DNA of 64,000 bases from an uncultured Streptomyces sp. GTDB lineage: Bacteria > Actinomycetota > Actinomycetes > Streptomycetales > Streptomycetaceae. Below the pieces are notes generated by a model. That model saw nothing but the letters and a program-made list of their open reading frames with translations, searched no databases and was not told the DNA's origin. The stretch covers positions 62,001 through 126,000 of the forward strand of contig NZ_CANLBS010000011.1 in NCBI RefSeq assembly GCF_947488945.1, in the 5' to 3' direction. The translations under genes and the position numbers were made by a program. Shown one piece after another: positions 1 to 6,959 of this stretch; position 1 is the first letter of the stretch; the number at the start of each line of letters is the position of its first letter.

Positions 1-2
1 CG

Positions 3-575
3 CCCGAGTCGACCCTGGTGCAGATCAAGGCCGAGGACGTGCTGCGGGACACCGCGGCGGCACTGACCCGGCTGTTCGACGTGACCGCCACCAAGGACTG
101 GGCCAACTGCGAGGCCCGTGCCGACGTGCGGGTGGAGGGGCGGGTGCTCGTCGCCGACGTGCCGGTCTCCTATCTGCTGTTCCTGGAGAAGCAGTTGACG
201 GACCTCGGCACGTTCGTCCGCAAGCTGCCGGTACTGGACGCCTCCGAGGCGTGGACGCAGGACCCCTCGACCGACTCCTGGAAGACGGAGCCGGTGAAGA
301 CGGTCCGCACCAGGAAGGTGCCCCGCAACCACGTGAAGGCGGAGGCCACCGAGAAGCACCCGGCACAGGTGGACGTCTACCACGAGGACGTGCCGATCGG
401 TTACTGGACCACCGTGAAGTTCTCCGGGGCCCTGCCCGCGCGCCGGGTGCGGGAGTTGGTGGAGCGGGTGGAGAAGCTCCAGCAGGCCGTGAAGTTCGCC
501 CGCGAGGAGGCCAACGGCGCGGAGGTCACCGACCGGAGGGTGGGCGACGCGGTATTCGGTTACCTCTTCGGGTGA
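3..575 (+). CDS. conserved actinobacterial protein, 5'-truncated by the window edge
   Basis: The reading frame is open from the first bases of the window and reads P-E-S-T-L-V before the first internal GTG (position 18), so the real start lies upstream. The visible 190 residues are soluble, rich in Lys, Glu and Val, and have no signal peptide, membrane segment or enzymatic motif. The C-terminal part (about residues 140-175) is predicted helical and charged. I recognise it as a conserved Streptomyces protein of unknown function, but cannot assign an activity. It ends 45-55 bp before the first of two tRNA-like RNAs on the same strand, so it may share a transcript with them. That makes an RNA-handling role possible, but this is inference only. 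Confidence 0.75.
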   Translation, partial: PESTLVQIKAEDVLRDTAAALTRLFDVTATKDWANCEARADVRVEGRVLVADVPVSYLLFLEKQLTDLGTFVRKLPVLDASEAWTQDPSTDSWKTEPVKTVRTRKVPRNHVKAEATEKHPAQVDVYHEDVPIGYWTTVKFSGALPARRVRELVERVEKLQQAVKFAREEANGAEVTDRRVGDAVFGYLFG

Positions 576-619
576 CCGACCATGGATTCCCCGGGCCGTC
601 TTCAGACGGTCCGGGGTGC

Positions 620-796
620 GCGAGGAGCGCAAGCTGACACTGAGGCTTGTCGTGAAGGACGCGGTTCCGGTGGAGGTTCGAGTCCTCCCTCCGGCACTCC
701 CGACGCATCCGCGGTTCCCGCCGCCGGACGCGCACGGGCCGGAGTGGCCCAACGGGCAGAGGCAGACCGCGGTCAATCTCAGACTCTTGCTCCAGA
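620..796 (+). ncRNA. Y-RNA-like ncRNA 1 with circularly permuted tRNA module
   Basis: A full tRNA fold can be drawn only in permuted order. An anticodon-like stem (660-666 with 765-771, 7 bp including one G-U) leads to a 5-nt variable loop (667-671). The T-arm is GGAGG/CCTCC (672-676/684-688) with loop TTCGAGT. The 3' acceptor strand CTCCGGC (689-695) pairs perfectly with GCCGGAG (738-744), after a 42-nt linker. Then come TG (745-746), a D-arm with stem GCC/GGC (747-749/761-763) and a loop carrying GGG, and A764. The RNA ends also pair: CTGAG 640-644/CTCAG 778-782, GCAAG 629-633/CTTGC 786-790, GGA 624-626/TCC 791-793. A normal 5'-to-3' tRNA reading does not pair. Bacterial Y RNAs (YrlA type) have this layout, a closing stem for Ro60 and a tRNA-mimic module. 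The exact ends are estimates. Confidence 0.7.
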
Positions 797-828
797 CTCA
801 GCAGCAGCCGCCCATCGCCGGATCGACC

Positions 829-937
829 GGGCCCGGGCCCACGAACGTCGACGTGCTGGTTCGAATCCAGCCCGCAGAGCTTCGATCTGCGGTGGTCCAA
901 GGGCAGGACGCGACGTCATCATGACTGACCCGGACCC
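829..937 (+). ncRNA. Y-RNA-like ncRNA 2 with circularly permuted tRNA module
   Basis: This second element is more compact. The closing helix is 829-837 with 929-937 (8 of 9 bp). After an internal loop, the anticodon-like stem ACGTCG (845-850) pairs with CGACGT (911-916). A 4-nt variable loop (851-854) follows. The T-arm is GCTGG/CCAGC (855-859/867-871) with the canonical loop TTCGAAT. Acceptor strands CCGCAGA (872-878) and TCTGCGG (886-892) pair perfectly across a 7-nt loop. Then come TG (893-894) and a D-arm with stem GTCC/GGAC (895-898/906-909) and loop AAGGGCA. Every tRNA helix is present at canonical length, but the 3' half precedes the 5' half. No usable anticodon loop exists, because the position is occupied by the closing stem, which argues for a tRNA mimic rather than a translating tRNA. 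Confidence 0.72.
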
Positions 938-975
938 TTAAACGTGCCGGCGTGCCCACAGGGGCGGCACACCCA

Positions 976-1006
976 GGGCCCGGAGGCCGGCTACGCCTCC
1001 GGGCCC
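976..1006 (+). terminator. intrinsic terminator hairpin
   Basis: A perfect 11-bp stem (976-986 with 996-1006) and 9-nt loop lie downstream of the two tRNA-like RNAs and upstream of the convergent aminotransferase gene. It can serve both directions. Confidence 0.7.
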
Positions 1007-1073
1007 GCTCCCGTTCTCCCTCTCCGGCCGGAGGGCCTTGGGGCCGGACGGCCGGCGGCCCCCGCGGGCCCGC

Positions 1074-2285
1074 TCACTGCCGGTACCCCTCCAGGAAGCG
1101 GCCGATACGGCTGATCGCGGCGTCGAGATCGTCGGCGTGCGGCAGGGTGAGGATGCGGAAGTGGTCGGGGCGGGGCCAGTTGAAACCGGTGCCCTGCACC
1201 ACCTGGATCTTCTCCCGCAGCAGCAGGTCGAGCACGAACTTCTCGTCGTCGACCAGCGGATGGACCTTCGGATCGATGCGCGGGAAGGCGTAGAGGGCGC
1301 CCTTCGGCTTGACGCAGGAGACGCCGGGGATCTCGTTCAGTTTCTGCCACGCCCGGTCCCGCTGCTCGCGGAGCCTGCCGCCGGGGGCTACCAGGTCCGC
1401 GATCGACTGCCGGCCGCCGAGCGCGGCCTGGATGGCGTACTGGGCCGGGGCGTTGGGGCAGAGCCGCATCGAGGCGAGGGTGGTGAGCCCCTCCAGGTAG
1501 TCGCGGGCGTGCTGCCGGGGGCCGGACACCACCAGCCAGCCCGAGCGGAAGCCGGCCACCCGGTAGGTCTTGGACAGCCCGCCGAAGGTCAGGCAGACCA
1601 CATCGGGGGCGAGGACCGACACCGGGTGGTGGACGTGGTCGTCGTAGACGATCCGGTCGTAGATCTCGTCGGCGAAGACGAGCAGTCCGTGGCGGCGGGC
1701 GAGGTCGAGGACGCCTTCCAGGACCTCCTTCGGATAGACCGCGCCGGTGGGGTTGTTGGGGTTGATGATCACGATCGCCTTGGTGCGGTCGGTGATCTTC
1801 GACGCGATGTCCGCGACGTCGGGGTTCCAGTCGGCCGCCTCGTCGCAGGTGTAGTGCACCGCCTTGCCGCCCGCCAGCGTGACCACGGCCGTCCACAGCG
1901 GATAGTCCGGGCTCGGCACCAGCACCTCGTCGCCGTCCTCCAGGAAGGCCTGGACGGCCATCTGGATCAGCTCGGAGACGCCGTTGCCGAGGAACACGTC
2001 GTCCACGTCGACATCCGTCAGCCCCATCGCCTGATAGCGCTGGACGACCGCGCGCCGCGCCGACAGGATGCCGCGCGACTCGGTGTACCCGTGGGCCTGC
2101 GGCAGCATCCGGATCATGTCCTGGACGATCTCCTCCGGCGCCTCGAAACCGAAGAGCGCCGGATTGCCGGTGTTGAGGCGGAGCACGCTGTGGCCCGCCT
2201 CCTCCAGGGCGTCGGCCTGTTCGATGACCGGCCCCCGGATCTCGTAACAGACCTCGTTGAGCTTGCTGGACTGCCGGAACTCCAT
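1074..2285 (-). CDS. alaA: AlaA-type alanine/pyruvate aminotransferase (PLP, fold type I)
   Basis: This 403-aa cytosolic aminotransferase is predicted to interconvert alanine and pyruvate with glutamate/2-oxoglutarate. Class I/II landmarks are in order: NPNNPTG (175-181), DEIYDR (206-211) and the PLP-lysine motif GGLSKTYRVAGFRSGW with Lys239. The C-terminal arginine region FRILTLP is also present. Length and motifs match AlaA (about 405 aa). The frame stays open upstream, but the ATG at 2285 preceded by GGGAGG gives a start matching the family (M-E-F-R-Q). The gene diverges from an HxlR-family regulator, with palindromes in between, so it is probably a target of that regulator. Substrate preference is inferred from family resemblance. 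Confidence 0.88.
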   Translation of the reverse strand: MEFRQSSKLNEVCYEIRGPVIEQADALEEAGHSVLRLNTGNPALFGFEAPEEIVQDMIRMLPQAHGYTESRGILSARRAVVQRYQAMGLTDVDVDDVFLGNGVSELIQMAVQAFLEDGDEVLVPSPDYPLWTAVVTLAGGKAVHYTCDEAADWNPDVADIASKITDRTKAIVIINPNNPTGAVYPKEVLEGVLDLARRHGLLVFADEIYDRIVYDDHVHHPVSVLAPDVVCLTFGGLSKTYRVAGFRSGWLVVSGPRQHARDYLEGLTTLASMRLCPNAPAQYAIQAALGGRQSIADLVAPGGRLREQRDRAWQKLNEIPGVSCVKPKGALYAFPRIDPKVHPLVDDEKFVLDLLLREKIQVVQGTGFNWPRPDHFRILTLPHADDLDAAISRIGRFLEGYRQ

Positions 2286-2311
2286 GCGCTGCCTCCCCGG
2301 GCGATTGCGAT

Positions 2312-2347
2312 ACTTGGTTTTACCAAGTGGACCCTTGGAAAGTCCAA
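2312..2347. promoter_or_regulatory. double palindrome, likely operator of the divergent regulator
   Basis: Two adjacent perfect inverted repeats are seen: ACTTGGT-ttt-ACCAAGT (2312-2328) and TTGGA-aag-TCCAA (2335-2347). They share a TTGG/CCAA core. They sit between the aminotransferase start (2285) and the HxlR-family start (2370), the usual place for an autoregulated divergent operator. Confidence 0.6.
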
Positions 2348-2369
2348 CAACTTGTCTAGACTGCGTCGC

Positions 2370-3035
2370 ATGCCACGTCAGTCCACCGCCCCGCGCCCCG
2401 TCCGACGCCGCAGCTACGACCAGTACGACGCCACCGCCCGCGCCCTCGATCTCGTGGGGGACCGGTGGACGCTGCTGATCGTGCGTGAACTGCTCGCGGG
2501 CCCCCGCCGGTACACCGACCTGCACGCCGACCTGCCCGGGGTGTCCACCGACGTGCTGGCCTCGCGGCTCAAGGACATGGAGCAGACCGGTCTCGCCGAG
2601 CGCCGGAGGCTGCCCCCGCCCGCCGCCGCCTCGGTCTACGAACTGACCGCGCGAGGACGGGAGTTGCTGCCCGTGGTCGCGGCGCTGGCGGCCTGGGGCG
2701 GCCCCGCGCTCGACGAGCGGCGGCCCACCGACGCGGTACGGGCCCACTGGTTCGCCCTGCCCCTGCTGCGCGCCCTGGCGGGGGTGAGCGTCCCCGGCGT
2801 CGTCGAAGTGCGCCTGGCGGAGGGGGAGTTCCATCTCCGTACCGGAGGCGCAGCGGAGCAGGAGGGGGTCTACGGCTACGGCCCCGCCGACCGGCCGGAC
2901 GCGCGCCTGGTGACGCGGGCCGAAGTGTGTCTGGAACTCGGGCGGGGCGCGACGACGTTCGCCCGTGCGGTCGCCGACGGGCGTGTCGAGGTGGCGGGCG
3001 ACTCCCCGCTCGCCGACGCACTCCGGGGAGCGTGA
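2370..3035 (+). CDS. HxlR-family winged-helix transcriptional regulator
   Basis: The 221-aa protein has an N-terminal HxlR/MarR-like winged helix (about residues 15-105) with the hallmark stretch ALDLVGDRWTLLIVRELLAG, followed by R-Y-T-D-L, a wing and ELTARGRELLPV. Residues 110-221 form a second, SCP2-like domain often fused to this regulator type. It has no signal peptide. The ATG at 2370 is chosen because the domain starts about 15 residues later; the longer open frame runs antisense through the aminotransferase. It is divergent from that gene, with a TTGG/CCAA double palindrome between them. The ligand is unknown. Confidence 0.85.
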   Translation: MPRQSTAPRPVRRRSYDQYDATARALDLVGDRWTLLIVRELLAGPRRYTDLHADLPGVSTDVLASRLKDMEQTGLAERRRLPPPAAASVYELTARGRELLPVVAALAAWGGPALDERRPTDAVRAHWFALPLLRALAGVSVPGVVEVRLAEGEFHLRTGGAAEQEGVYGYGPADRPDARLVTRAEVCLELGRGATTFARAVADGRVEVAGDSPLADALRGA

Positions 3036-3057
3036 GGGCGAGCCGCAGCCGTGCGGG

Positions 3058-3423
3058 TCAGAGTGCGGCAGTCTCCCCGTAGGCGCCGAATCCGGCGTTC
3101 ACCAGGCCGTCGCGGAACATCAGCACCTCGGTGACCCGCCCGCCGATCTGGTTGCGGTAGTCGATCACCACGGCATCCACCCCGGCGCGCACGTCCATCA
3201 CCTCGAACCGCAGGTCGGGGACGAGCTTCAGCCCCGCCTCCCAGTACGCCCGCAACGCCGCCCGGCCCCGCACGGTACCGCTCGGATCACCCGTGAAGCG
3301 GACGATCATGGGAGAACGGAAGGTCACGTCCTCGCTGTAGTGCGCCAGGATGCGGTCGAGGTCGTGGGAGTTCCAGTCGTCCTGCCACCGCTGCGCGAAC
3401 GCGCGGGCCTCGGAGAGATCCAT
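3058..3423 (-). CDS. NTF2-like/SnoaL-like small alpha+beta barrel protein
   Basis: The 121-aa protein shows the NTF2-like pattern: an N-terminal helix (FAQRWQDDWNSHDLDRILAHY), then S-E-D-V-T-F-R-S-P, G-R-A-A-L-R-A-Y-W and a strand-rich C-terminal half ending in D-G-L-V-N-A-G-F-G-A-Y-G. The fold is used by polyketide cyclases, isomerases and many proteins of unknown substrate. No catalytic set is distinctive enough to assign a reaction. The start at 3423 fits the usual N-terminal helix; the frame extends upstream without a domain. It converges on the HxlR regulator gene with a 22-bp gap. Confidence 0.8.
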   Translation of the reverse strand: MDLSEARAFAQRWQDDWNSHDLDRILAHYSEDVTFRSPMIVRFTGDPSGTVRGRAALRAYWEAGLKLVPDLRFEVMDVRAGVDAVVIDYRNQIGGRVTEVLMFRDGLVNAGFGAYGETAAL

Positions 3424-3499
3424 GGCGCCATCGTACGGAAGCGCCCCGCCACCCCGCAGCCCCCGGAGGGGCCGGCGCCCGGCGCGCGATGATGGGACG

Positions 3500-4141
3500 G
3501 TGCGACTCGAACCGATCACCTGGGAACGGATGGCCGACGCCCTCGCGGCGCGCCTCGACGCGCTCGCGCCGTCCGACGGGAGCCCTTGGCTGAAGGCGGG
3601 CGTCGACGGCGCTCCGGCCGCCGCCGGCGGCGAGCTGGCCGAACGGATCGCCCGGGAACTGCGGCTGCGCGGACGCGCCGTGCTGGTCGTCTCCACCGAG
3701 GGCTTCCTGCGCCCGGCGAGTCTGCGCTACGAGTACGGCAAGCGGGACCCCGACAGCTACGCCGACGGCTGGTTCGACACCGGCGCGCTCTGGCGCGAGG
3801 TGTTCGGGCCGCTGGAACCGGGAGGCAGCGGCCGGGTGCTGCCGGACCTCTGGGACCCGGTGACCGACCGGGCGACCCGCAGCCCGTACGAGCGGTTGCC
3901 GGAGGGCGGGGTGCTGCTCGTGCACGGGCCGCTGCTGCTCGGGCGGTGGTTCCCCTTCGACCTCTCCGTCCACCTGCGGCTGTCGCCGGGCGCCCTGCGG
4001 CGGCGGACGGCCGAGGAGTGGCTGTGGACGCTGCCGGCCTTCGCCCGCTACGAACGGGAGACGGATCCCGGAGCCGCCGCCGACGTCGTGGTGCGGGCCG
4101 ACGATCCGCGCCACCCGGCCTGGACCGGACTGGAGCGCTAG
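3500..4141 (+). CDS. uridine kinase-like protein lacking a canonical P-loop
   Basis: The 213-aa protein matches the actinobacterial uridine kinase-like family: LRLRGRAVLVVSTEGFLRPASLR, a Y-G-K-R-D-P-D-S-Y-A-D-G-W-F-D segment (substrate region), GGVLLVHGPLLLGR and a VHLRLSP strand. Where the Walker A loop should be it reads GVDGAPAAAGGELAE (about residues 33-47), with no GKS/T. ATP-dependent phosphorylation is therefore uncertain and it may be a non-catalytic relative. The GTG at 3500 gives a start close to the domain. The gene is flanked by convergent or divergent neighbours and has no operon partner. Confidence 0.75.
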   Translation: MRLEPITWERMADALAARLDALAPSDGSPWLKAGVDGAPAAAGGELAERIARELRLRGRAVLVVSTEGFLRPASLRYEYGKRDPDSYADGWFDTGALWREVFGPLEPGGSGRVLPDLWDPVTDRATRSPYERLPEGGVLLVHGPLLLGRWFPFDLSVHLRLSPGALRRRTAEEWLWTLPAFARYERETDPGAAADVVVRADDPRHPAWTGLER

Positions 4142-4154
4142 CCGTGCCCCGGGG

Positions 4155-4251
4155 CGCCGGAACACCTGGCCCGCCGGAACGCCCGGGCACCGGAACATTC
4201 GGGCGCCGGAACACCCAGGCGTCGGGGCATCCCGGTGCCGGAACGCCCCTG
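4155..4251. repeat. six degenerate 16-17-bp tandem repeats
   Basis: Units start at 4155, 4172, 4188, 4204, 4220 and 4236, with consensus near CGCCGGAACACCCGGG. They fill the gap between the convergent kinase-like gene and ogt. Each unit is partly self-complementary (CCGG/CCCGGG), so the array may act as a bidirectional terminator or be a simple slippage product. Confidence 0.7.
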
Positions 4252-4253
4252 CC

Positions 4254-4796
4254 TCAGAACAGCGGCTGCGGAAGGACGCCTTCCAGCTCCAGCAGCCGCC
4301 GTTTCGTCTCCAGCCCGCCGCCGAAGCCGCCGAGTCCGCCACCGCTCTCCACCACCCGGTGGCAGGGCACCACCACGGGTAGCGGATTGGCCCCCATCGC
4401 GGCGCCCACCGCCTGCGCCCCGTCGGGGCGGCCGGTCCGGCGCGCCAGATCGCCGTACCCGACGACCGTCCCGTACGGCACGGTCGTCAGCTCCTGGAGC
4501 ACCTCGCGGTGGAAGCCGCCGGTGAGCGACCAGTCGAGGTCGAGGTCGAACGCGCGTCGGCGGCCCGCGAGGTAGTCGGCGATCTGGCGCACCGGCCCGG
4601 CGAGCAGGGGAGAGCCGGGGCGCTCCACCGGCTCCGCCCCGAGGCGGGTCCGCAGCCGCTCCAGCACGGCGTCACGGGCGGCCGGGACGGCGTGGAACGC
4701 CACGGTCACCAGGCCGCTGGGGGTGGCGGCGAGCAGCAGGGGCCCGATGCCGCTCGGCGTCACCGTCCACTCCACACGGAGCCCGTCGTCGTCCAT
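4254..4796 (-). CDS. ogt: methylated-DNA--protein-cysteine methyltransferase
   Basis: This 180-aa suicide DNA-repair protein transfers the methyl group from O6-methylguanine to its own cysteine. The active-site motif PCHRV has Cys145, preceded by the helix-turn-helix region (VPYGTVVGYGDLARRTG, where an R finger is expected) and GAAMGANPLPVVVP, followed by G-G-L-G-G-F-G-G-G. Length matches Ogt/MGMT single-domain enzymes. Only 6 bp separate the ATG from a TACGGT -10 element. That promoter has the same architecture as those of uvrB and uvrC in this window, suggesting damage-inducible expression. Confidence 0.92.
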   Translation of the reverse strand: MDDDGLRVEWTVTPSGIGPLLLAATPSGLVTVAFHAVPAARDAVLERLRTRLGAEPVERPGSPLLAGPVRQIADYLAGRRRAFDLDLDWSLTGGFHREVLQELTTVPYGTVVGYGDLARRTGRPDGAQAVGAAMGANPLPVVVPCHRVVESGGGLGGFGGGLETKRRLLELEGVLPQPLF

Positions 4797-4802
4797 GGAC
4801 CC

Positions 4803-4825
4803 ACCGTACGTCCCGGGTCCGACAG
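4803..4825 (-). promoter_or_regulatory. putative DNA-damage (RecA-NDp/PafBC-like) promoter of ogt
   Basis: On the minus strand CTGTCGGACCC (4825-4815), six bases and TACGGT (4808-4803) end 6 bp before the ogt ATG. The known actinobacterial RecA-NDp consensus is TTGTCAGTGGC-N6-TAGGGT. Spacing is identical at uvrB and uvrC in this window. The transcript would be leaderless or nearly so. Confidence 0.6.
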
Positions 4826-4854
4826 CGGAGCCCCGCGTGGTGGCCGGCGCCGGG

Positions 4855-5733
4855 TCAGCGGGTGGCTTCGCGGACCACGTCGGGGAAGTTGGTGATGATG
4901 CCGTCGACCCCGGCGGCGTCGACCGCGGCCGCGGACGCGGCGTCGTTCACCGTCCAGGTGTTCACCCGGAGCTTCTTGCCGTGGGCGCCCTTCAGCCGGT
5001 GGACGGCGGCGACGTAGTCCGCGGTGGCGGCCGAGAAGTACGGGTTGATCTGGTCGGTGAACTTCGCGTAGGCCGGAAGGTCGGCGACCGCGGGGTTGCC
5101 GAGGAAGCCGGTGACCACGTCGGGGCGCAGCTGGTGGACCTTCTTCACGCTGTCCGCGCCGAAGCTCTGGATGACCAGCTTGTTCTTCACGTGGTCGCGG
5201 TCCAGCCAGCCCTCCTCGCGCAGGATGCGGAGGGTCTCCTTCTCGATGCCCGGGTAGATCTCCGGGCTCTTGATCTCCAGCAGCAGCTTCTGGTGGTTGC
5301 GCTCGACCTTGCGCAGGTACTGGGTGAGCGTGGGGATGCGGGCGCCGGCGAACTCCTGGCCGAACCAGCTTCCGGCGTCCAGCTTCGCGATCTCGGCGGC
5401 CGTGAAGTCCTTGACCGCGTAGGACGTGCGGCCCGGGAACAGCTGCTCGACGTCGGTGGTGCGCGCCAGGTCGGTGTCGTGCACGACGACGAGCACGCCG
5501 TCCTTGCTGAACTGCACGTCGTTCTCCACCCAGGCGATGCCCAGGTCGTCCGCCGCGTCGACGGCGGCCAGCGTGTTCTCCGGGGCGTAACCGGAGGCGC
5601 CGCGGTGCGCGTAGACGACGGGGGCGTCGTCGTGGTGGCGGGGCGCGGAGGCCTGCGCCTGCGCGGCGGGCAGCAGCAGGGCGCAGGAGCCGAGGAAGGC
5701 GGCGGCGGACATCGTGACGGTACGTGCGGGCAC
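4855..5733 (-). CDS. secreted glycerophosphodiester phosphodiesterase
   Basis: This 292-aa enzyme is predicted to hydrolyse glycerophosphodiesters to glycerol-3-phosphate and alcohols outside the membrane. A Sec-type signal peptide (about residues 1-30, ending QAQASA) precedes the GDPD TIM barrel. Catalytic landmarks are visible: HRGASGYAPENT (His43, Arg44, Glu52), E-N-D-V-Q-F and VVHDTDLARTT (second His), then the lysine-containing LLLEIKSPE. The GTG at 5733 is chosen over an in-frame ATG ten codons upstream because a GAGGAG Shine-Dalgarno lies just before it. The first 20 bases of the usual GDPD gene context (phosphate-regulated) cannot be confirmed here, and I see no clear PHO box. Confidence 0.88.
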   Translation of the reverse strand: MPARTVTMSAAAFLGSCALLLPAAQAQASAPRHHDDAPVVYAHRGASGYAPENTLAAVDAADDLGIAWVENDVQFSKDGVLVVVHDTDLARTTDVEQLFPGRTSYAVKDFTAAEIAKLDAGSWFGQEFAGARIPTLTQYLRKVERNHQKLLLEIKSPEIYPGIEKETLRILREEGWLDRDHVKNKLVIQSFGADSVKKVHQLRPDVVTGFLGNPAVADLPAYAKFTDQINPYFSAATADYVAAVHRLKGAHGKKLRVNTWTVNDAASAAAVDAAGVDGIITNFPDVVREATR

Positions 5734-5982
5734 GGAGTACTCCTCGTGAGAAAAACGGAACACGAGGAGATTCGCAGTCCGACGCGAACGAGGGGCGGGA
5801 GGGCAGTGACTGTCACATGAACGGAATATCCGTCACCACTTCACAGGCAGGGGTGGCGTGGGGATAAAATGCCGTCCTTATGTTCGCTTGCCGGGTCTGA
5901 ACCGCCAGAGAAGCCCAGCCCCCGCAGGGGCACGCATCCCGGGACACTCCCCACCCCGCGCTTCCGTGAAGGGCGTATCAGC

Positions 5983-6867
5983 ATGCAGGGCACCACCGAC
6001 GGCTTCACCTACGGCATGGTGACGCCGGTCGTCGCCTTCCTCATGGCCGGGCTCGGCTCCTCGCTGGGGCTGCGCTGCACCGCCAGGTCGCTGCGGGCCG
6101 GCGCCAGGGCCAAGGCCGGATGGCTGGCGCTGGGGGCCGCCTCCATAGGCTCCGGAATCTGGACGATGCACTTCATCGCCATGATGGGATTCAGCGTCCG
6201 GGAGGCGACGATCACCTACGACCGCCCGCTCACCTACGCCAGCCTCGCGCTGGCCGTCGTGATGGTGGGCATCGGCATCTTCATCGTCGGCTACCGCGGC
6301 GCGACGCGGATGGCGCTGATCACCGGCGGCACCCTCACCGGGCTGGGGATCGCGTCCATGCACTACCTCGGCATGGCCGGGATGTACTTCGACGGCGAGT
6401 TCAGCTACGACACGGTGACCGTGATCCTCTCCGTCGCCATCGCCGTCGTCGCCGCCACGGCGGCGCTCTGGGCGGCCGTCTCCATCCGGGGCTTCCTGCC
6501 CAGCCTCGGCGCCAGTGTGATCATGGCGGTGGCCGTCAGCGGCATGCACTACACCGGGATGGCGTCGCTCGGCGTCCACCTCCACCCGGTGGCCTCCGCC
6601 GGGAGGGACGCGGGGGACTCGGCCACGAGCATCCTGGTGCCGCTGCTCATCGGGCCCGCGGTCTTCATGTTCCTCGCCGCCGCCGTGGTGCTGTTCGACC
6701 CGGAGACGCTCGCCGGACGCGACGTGCTGCCCGGGAAGGGCCCGGCCGTGCCGGCCGCGCCATCCGGGCCGCTCCGGGGGCGAGGCAGCGTACGCGGCAT
6801 ACCGCCCCAGCGGAGCCGGGACCACGACGGCGCGCCGCTTCCGGGACAGGACCGGCAGCGCCGCTGA
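5983..6867 (+). CDS. MHYT-domain integral membrane sensor protein
   Basis: The 294-aa protein has seven predicted membrane helices and three MHYT-type motifs: MHFIAMMGF, MHYLGMAGM and MHYTGMASL. Conserved Met and His residues are proposed to bind copper at the outer membrane face, sensing oxygen, CO or NO. In most bacteria the domain is fused to GGDEF, EAL or kinase outputs. Here the C-terminal 45 residues are short, disordered and rich in Pro, Arg and Gly, so any output must be a separate partner. The ATG at 5983 follows AAGGG at suitable distance; the longer open frame upstream is non-domain sequence. Confidence 0.85.
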   Translation: MQGTTDGFTYGMVTPVVAFLMAGLGSSLGLRCTARSLRAGARAKAGWLALGAASIGSGIWTMHFIAMMGFSVREATITYDRPLTYASLALAVVMVGIGIFIVGYRGATRMALITGGTLTGLGIASMHYLGMAGMYFDGEFSYDTVTVILSVAIAVVAATAALWAAVSIRGFLPSLGASVIMAVAVSGMHYTGMASLGVHLHPVASAGRDAGDSATSILVPLLIGPAVFMFLAAAVVLFDPETLAGRDVLPGKGPAVPAAPSGPLRGRGSVRGIPPQRSRDHDGAPLPGQDRQRR

Positions 6868-6930
6868 CCCGCCGCGCCGCGGGCCCGCCCGCACCGCCCT
6901 TTCCGGGCGGTGCGGCCCGATCCGGTCGCG

Positions 6931-6953
6931 TTGTCGGTCCCGCGCCGTACGGT
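6931..6953 (+). promoter_or_regulatory. putative DNA-damage (RecA-NDp/PafBC-like) promoter of uvrB
   Basis: TTGTCGGTCCC (6931-6941), N6 and TACGGT (6948-6953) match the RecA-NDp layout. The uvrB ATG is at 6960, so transcription would start at or next to the start codon. No Shine-Dalgarno precedes this ATG, consistent with a leaderless mRNA. Confidence 0.65.
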
Positions 6954-6959
6954 TGATGC

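Noticed and set aside
611..696. Normal linear tRNA reading of the first tRNA-like element
   Set aside because: A CCGGGG/CTCCGG acceptor with a weak D-arm can be drawn, but the permuted fold gives longer, mutually consistent helices and is repeated in the second element.
1038..2340. Long plus-strand open frame overlapping the aminotransferase
   Set aside because: It is a shadow of the minus-strand aminotransferase. Only its last part (from 2370) encodes the HxlR protein; the rest has no domain.
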